Positions 6,623 to 9,250 of a DNA stretch of 9,250 bases are shown here, piece by piece. Source of the stretch: Candidatus Hydrogenedentota bacterium (GTDB taxonomy: Bacteria > Hydrogenedentota > Hydrogenedentia > Hydrogenedentales > CAITNO01); contig SKQZ01000113.1 in the NCBI GenBank assembly GCA_007118765.1, positions 1 through 9,250 on the forward strand, read 5' to 3'. The translations under genes were made by a program, and so were the position numbers. Within the stretch, counting starts at the first letter, position 1. Every line of letters begins with the position of its first letter. Under the pieces are notes generated by a model that was not told where the DNA came from, did not search any database, and saw nothing but the letters and a program-made list of their open reading frames with translations.

Positions 6623-7288
6623 TCAAGCGACTTTCTGGTCGAGCCACTCAATGATGCCTTGCGGGTCCGGAGAATAGGCGTCGGCGCCGATCTTGTCGCA
6701 GAACTCTTGGGTAAGCGGCGCGCCGCCGACGACGACCAGCGTGTCCGGATGCTTTTCCTTGATTAATTTCGTTGTCTTCTCCATGTTTACCATGGTGGTG
6801 GTGAGCAGGGCGCTGAGTCCCACAATGCTGCCGGGACGTTCGGTCACCTTTTCAAGGAACGCTTCGGGCGCCACGTCTACGCCAAGGTCAATCACTTCAT
6901 ATCCCGCGCCTTCCATCATCATGCGCACCAGGTTTTTGCCAATGTCGTGCAGGTCGCCCTGTACGGTGCCAACGACAAATACGCCGCGTCGTTTCGCTGC
7001 GCCGGACTCGAAATGTGGTTTCAACTGTTCCATGCCCGCCGTCATCGCTTTGGCGGCCATAAGCAGATCGGGCACGAATACTTCGTTGCGACTGAACTTC
7101 TTGCCAACGTCATTCATTCCAACCATCAACCCTTTGGTCAGAATATCATTGGGGTCGGCATCGCCGGCCAGCGCGTCGCGCACCAGCTCGAATACGCCGT
7201 CCTCGCCGCGCATGTCGGGGGGATAGGGGGCGTCTTTGTTTATTTTGCCTCGACCAACACAGCTGGCAATTTTTTCGTACACTTCCAT
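6623..7288 (-). CDS. Corrinoid (B12)-binding methyl-carrier protein, MtbC/MttC/MtmC-like
   Basis: This small cytoplasmic corrinoid protein probably accepts a methyl group from a substrate-specific methyltransferase and passes it to a second one, with the cobalt cycling between Co(I) and methyl-Co(III). It is 221 aa, the usual size for free-standing members. Residues about 1-95 form the helical cap domain (GLMVGMNDVGKKF, then FVPDLLMAAKAM near 71-82). From about 103 the Rossmann-like B12 domain follows, with the base-off/His-on motif GDLHDIGKNL (Asp112, His114 as the cobalt ligand, Gly117), SALLTTTM (Ser159, Leu161) and the VVGGAP loop (188-191). The chosen start, ATG 7288, follows GGGAGA at suitable distance; the in-frame ATG at 7357 adds residues unlike the family and lies in the promoter leader. 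No methyltransferase, MtrH-like or reductive-activase partner is in the window, so the methyl donor (methylamines, methanol, methoxy compounds or others) is unknown. It is convergent with the CoA transferase and divergent from trxA. Confidence 0.93.
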   Translation of the reverse strand: MEVYEKIASCVGRGKINKDAPYPPDMRGEDGVFELVRDALAGDADPNDILTKGLMVGMNDVGKKFSRNEVFVPDLLMAAKAMTAGMEQLKPHFESGAAKRRGVFVVGTVQGDLHDIGKNLVRMMMEGAGYEVIDLGVDVAPEAFLEKVTERPGSIVGLSALLTTTMVNMEKTTKLIKEKHPDTLVVVGGAPLTQEFCDKIGADAYSPDPQGIIEWLDQKVA

Positions 7289-7380
7289 GACTTGTCTCCC
7301 AAAATAATTGTTATGTGACGGTGTTGTAAACAGTACACGTGACAGTGCGCCGTTCACCAGATTTCCCGAGAAACCGCTTT

Positions 7381-7410
7381 ATGATACCATCCTGCCATTG
7401 TCCATGTCGA
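7381..7410 (-). promoter_or_regulatory. Promoter for the corrinoid-protein gene
   Basis: Read on the minus strand, the -35 box is TCGACA (7410-7405, five of six consensus bases) and the -10 box is TATCAT (7386-7381, five of six), with an 18-base spacer. It gives a leader of about 85 bases before the ATG at 7288. No cobalamin riboswitch B12 box was recognised in that leader. Confidence 0.5.
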
Positions 7411-7428
7411 ATCGGAGCATTTCATTTT

Positions 7429-7458
7429 TTGCGCCGGGAATAATGTTTTCTGTATACT
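7429..7458 (+). promoter_or_regulatory. Promoter for trxA
   Basis: TTGCGC (7429-7434) and TATACT (7453-7458) are separated by 18 bases. The arrangement resembles the CoA-transferase promoter, which has TTGCGG, 17 bases, then TATACT. It lies about 70 bases before the trxA start and back to back with the corrinoid-gene promoter. Confidence 0.5.
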
Positions 7459-7476
7459 GTTACCCATGTTGTTACT

Positions 7477-7499
7477 GGGCAGCCTTCGGAGAGGCGCCC
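7477..7499 (+). other. Hairpin in the trxA 5' leader
   Basis: GGGC plus GCCT (7477-7480 and 7482-7485, bulged A at 7481) pair with AGGCGCCC (7492-7499) around a TCGGAG loop. It lies between the promoter and the trxA ribosome site. No T run follows, so it is not a terminator; it may stabilise the mRNA 5' end or be incidental. Confidence 0.4.
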
Positions 7500-7530
7500 G
7501 CACAGACAACATCCAGAAGGAGAACAACTC

Positions 7531-7851
7531 ATGAGCAACGCAACAGCATTAACAAACGAAACATTTTCGGACGGTGTACAGTCTGGGGTCTCCCTGGTTG
7601 ATTTTTGGGCGGAGTGGTGCGGCCCCTGCCGTATGATGACACCCATCCTTGACGAACTGGCCGCGGATTTTGAGGGGCGCGCCAATGTGTATAAGGTAAA
7701 TGTGGACGAGGCACAGGACGTGGCAGCGAACTACGGCGTGCAGAGCATCCCCACCTTGCTGATTATCAAAGACGGAGAAGAAGTGAAACGCTTTGTCGGC
7801 GTGACCCAGAAAACTGAATTGACTACCGCGTTAGAGGCGGCGCTGGGTTAG
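7531..7851 (+). CDS. trxA: Thioredoxin
   Basis: A cytoplasmic dithiol-disulfide oxidoreductase that reduces protein disulfides, itself reduced by thioredoxin reductase. At 106 aa it is the normal size for TrxA. It has the canonical WCGPC active site (Cys30 and Cys33) in the context VDFWAEWCGPCRMMTPIL, the conserved cis-proline in SIPT (Pro74), and the buried-aspartate region VDFWA (Asp24). The C-terminal strand-loop IIKDGEEVKRFVG has the usual form. The start at ATG 7531 is eight bases after AAGGAG (7517-7522). It has its own promoter and is followed by two terminator-like hairpins, so it is probably transcribed alone. Thioredoxin reductase is not in the window. Confidence 0.98.
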   Translation: MSNATALTNETFSDGVQSGVSLVDFWAEWCGPCRMMTPILDELAADFEGRANVYKVNVDEAQDVAANYGVQSIPTLLIIKDGEEVKRFVGVTQKTELTTALEAALG

Positions 7852-7859
7852 CACTATCA

Positions 7860-7885
7860 AGCGCCCCCTCAACGGGCGCTGTTTC
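7860..7885 (+). terminator. Proximal terminator-like hairpin after trxA
   Basis: AGCGCCC (7860-7866) pairs perfectly with GGGCGCT (7874-7880) around a 7-base loop, eight bases after the trxA stop codon. Only GTTTCC follows, so the T tract is weak. Confidence 0.6.
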
Positions 7886-7900
7886 CGATATTCTCATTCT

Positions 7901-7942
7901 CAGGCGTCCGTGACAGGATAAAGCAGTCCGGACGCCTGTTTT
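7901..7942 (+). terminator. Distal terminator after trxA
   Basis: CAGGCGTCCG (7901-7910) pairs perfectly with CGGACGCCTG (7929-7938) around an 18-base loop, followed by TTTTCT. It fits a rho-independent terminator backing up the first hairpin. No T run lies on the other side, so it acts on plus-strand transcripts. Confidence 0.65.
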
Positions 7943-8038
7943 CTATGTCGCACTTCCCGAACAGCATGGTACGCAGCGTTGTCTCGATGCGGCCGCCGGG
8001 CGTGTCAGTGCGCGGTGTTTTGAACATAACGAAACAAT

Positions 8039-8074
8039 GGATTGTGGGCACAGCCCACGCAAGCCAATCCTTTT
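8039..8074 (+). promoter_or_regulatory. Hairpin with T tract just upstream of asd, possible attenuator
   Basis: GGATT (8039-8043) and GTGGGC (8044-8049) pair with GCCCAC (8053-8058) and AATCC (8066-8070), with a 3-base loop and a 7-base bulge on the right side. TTTT follows at once (8071-8074), then the asd ribosome site 16 bases later. It could be a leader attenuator, a third terminator for read-through from trxA, or chance structure. No leader-peptide run of regulatory codons and no known lysine-riboswitch core was recognised. Confidence 0.4.
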
Positions 8075-8102
8075 GGCATAACACAGAAAAAAGGAGATGA
8101 AC

Positions 8103-9110
8103 ATGAGTGCAAAAGTAGTGGCTGTCGCAGGTGCGACAGGTGTGGTTGGGCGTCAAATGCTTGAGACGCTGGAAGCGCGTGATTTTCCGGTGGCCCGGCT
8201 GAAGCCGTTGGCATCCGAACGGTCCAAAGGAAAGAAGGTGCCTTTCAAAGGCGAAATGATAGACGTGGAAGTGCTTTCCGACGATTCCTTTGACGATGTG
8301 GATATTGCCCTGTTCAGTGCGGGCGGCGGCACGAGCAAGCGCTTCGCGCCGTCTGCGGCCAAGGCGGGCGCCGTGGTCGTGGACAACTCAAGTGCCTGGC
8401 GCATGGATCCCGAGGTGCCGCTGGTGGTTCCCGAGGTGAACCCGGAGGCCATTGCCAAACACAATGGCATTATCGCCAATCCCAATTGCTCCACCATCCA
8501 AATGGTGGTGGTGCTCAAGCCGTTGCATGACGCGGCCCGCATCAGGCGTGTGGTGGTATCCACCTATCAGGCGGTTTCCGGCGCGGGCATTGCCGCCATT
8601 ACCGAACTACAAGAGCAAACCAAAGCGTTGCTGGAAGGCCGTGAATACCCACCGAAGGAGTTCCCGCACCAGATCGCATTCAACATAATCCCACAGATCC
8701 CGCAGAGTGATGCCTTTGTTGACAACGGGTACACCACGGAAGAGATGAAGATGGTAAATGAAACCAAGAAGATTCTCGGGGATGACAATGTCGCCGTGAC
8801 CGCCACCACCACCCGTGTCCCGGTGATTACCGGGCACAGTGAATCGGTGAATGTGGAAACGGAACGGAAGCTGACCGCCGACGAAGCACGGGCGCTGCTG
8901 GCCAAAGCGCCGGGTGTTGTGGTGGAGGATGACCCCGCCGCACAACGGTACCCGCTGGCGACGACCGCCGCCGGAAAAGGCGAAACCTTTGTAGGCCGCA
9001 TCCGCGAGGACGTGTCCCACCCAAGTGCGCTGGACATGTGGATTGTGTCGGACAACCTGTTGAAGGGCGCCGCGCTCAATGCGGTGCAGATCGCCGAGAA
9101 ACTATTCTAG
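8103..9110 (+). CDS. asd: Aspartate-semialdehyde dehydrogenase
   Basis: This cytoplasmic enzyme makes L-aspartate-4-semialdehyde from 4-phospho-L-aspartate with NADPH, the branch point to lysine/diaminopimelate, threonine and methionine. The protein is 335 aa, normal for the family. The N-terminal Rossmann motif is GATGVVG (10-16). SAGGGTSKRFAP (72-83) and VDNSSAWRMD (93-102) line the cofactor and phosphate sites. The catalytic cysteine is Cys129 in NPNCSTIQM. STYQAVSGAG is the substrate loop, and VITGHSESVNVE carries the catalytic-base histidine in GHS. The sequence resembles the common short bacterial Asd type rather than the longer gammaproteobacterial one. Two ATGs are close together: 8097 touches AAGGAG (8091-8096) with no spacing, whereas 8103 has six bases, so 8103 is chosen. 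No aspartokinase or dap gene is adjacent. The leader has a hairpin with a T tract, and I found no convincing promoter between trxA and asd. Confidence 0.97.
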   Translation: MSAKVVAVAGATGVVGRQMLETLEARDFPVARLKPLASERSKGKKVPFKGEMIDVEVLSDDSFDDVDIALFSAGGGTSKRFAPSAAKAGAVVVDNSSAWRMDPEVPLVVPEVNPEAIAKHNGIIANPNCSTIQMVVVLKPLHDAARIRRVVVSTYQAVSGAGIAAITELQEQTKALLEGREYPPKEFPHQIAFNIIPQIPQSDAFVDNGYTTEEMKMVNETKKILGDDNVAVTATTTRVPVITGHSESVNVETERKLTADEARALLAKAPGVVVEDDPAAQRYPLATTAAGKGETFVGRIREDVSHPSALDMWIVSDNLLKGAALNAVQIAEKLF

Positions 9111-9122
9111 CCCGCATGTTTC

Positions 9123-9140
9123 ACCCCGCCGTGGCGGGGT
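9123..9140. terminator. GC-rich hairpin after asd, probable terminator
   Basis: ACCCCGCC (9123-9130) is perfectly complementary to GGCGGGGT (9133-9140), leaving a tiny loop, 12 bases after the asd stop. The stem is very stable but there is no T tract, so it may be a factor-assisted terminator or a 3' end stabiliser. Confidence 0.55.
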
Positions 9141-9171
9141 TACGCCTGCGAATCTTACACCATATCAGGCA

Positions 9172-9235
9172 CTTTGCTTGCCCGCCGACTTCGACGTGTA
9201 CTAACACGCTGTCAGCCGGCGGCCTGCGCAAAGCA
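9172..9235 (+). repeat. Dispersed hairpin repeat, copy B
   Basis: A long imperfect inverted repeat: CTTTGC (9172-9177) with GCAAAG (9228-9233), CCGCCG (9182-9187) with CGGCGG (9217-9222), and CGTGT (9195-9199) with ACACG (9204-9208) around an ACTA loop. Its 9191-9235 part matches 3180-3224 at 35 of 45 positions. It lies downstream of asd in non-coding sequence and is close to the window edge, so flanking repeats or a target duplication cannot be judged. It could belong to a REP- or MITE-like family. Confidence 0.55.
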
Positions 9236-9250
9236 CCTGCTCTGGCGCAA

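Noticed and set aside
7289..7380. Cobalamin riboswitch in the corrinoid-protein leader
   Set aside because: The leader is only about 85 bases, and I could not recognise a B12-box-like segment or the expected junction, so the call is not supported.
9172..9235. Integron attC site or CRISPR unit
   Set aside because: The hairpin is superficially attC-like, but no paired RYYYAAC/GTTRRRY boxes or integrase are seen, and there is no regularly spaced array.

Overview
The window looks like a chromosomal housekeeping and metabolism region from a bacterium of moderate GC content, probably an uncultured anaerobe. Bacterial features are clear Shine-Dalgarno sequences (AAGGAG/GGAGG), sigma70-like promoters, hairpin terminators, a bacterial HtpG, and Asd, which feeds diaminopimelate and the aspartate-family amino acids. 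A free-standing corrinoid (B12) protein and a propionate-CoA-transferase-type enzyme point to anaerobic or fermentative, possibly C1-linked, metabolism. I cannot name the phylum. The gene mix and the surface protein with a carboxypeptidase-regulatory-like fold would suit Hydrogenedentes-, Lentisphaerota- or Planctomycetota-like lineages, but that is only a guess.

Layout. Left block, all on the minus strand: the 5' 561 codons of htpG run off the left edge (1-1684). An unusual class I/II PLP aminotransferase follows (1802-3103), then a 341-base gap holding a degenerate repeat copy and a terminator-like hairpin. Next is a membrane-anchored, probably exported protein of unknown function (3445-4752). 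A divergent spacer (4753-4936) carries a good promoter with a perfect palindrome between its -35 and -10 boxes. It drives the plus-strand acyl-CoA transferase (4937-6481). That gene converges on the minus-strand corrinoid protein (6623-7288), and a strong bidirectional terminator separates them. A second divergent spacer has a promoter for each side and leads to trxA (7531-7851). Two terminator-like hairpins and a third hairpin in the leader precede asd (8103-9110). The window ends in a long imperfect hairpin whose right half matches the repeat near 3180-3224.

How the genes relate. Apart from the possible aminotransferase-htpG pair, most genes appear to be single transcription units. There is no obvious multi-gene pathway. 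Thioredoxin and HtpG are general redox and folding factors. Asd and the aminotransferase belong to amino-acid metabolism. The CoA transferase and corrinoid protein suggest organic-acid and methyl-group metabolism, but their partners (a substrate-specific methyltransferase, an activase and acyl-CoA pathway enzymes) are not in the window.

I found no CRISPR array, transposase, phage gene, rRNA, tRNA or clear novel defence-type system. The most noteworthy items are the paired hairpin repeat, the palindrome inside the CoA-transferase promoter, the hairpin in the asd leader, the orphan corrinoid protein and the unrecognised membrane protein.
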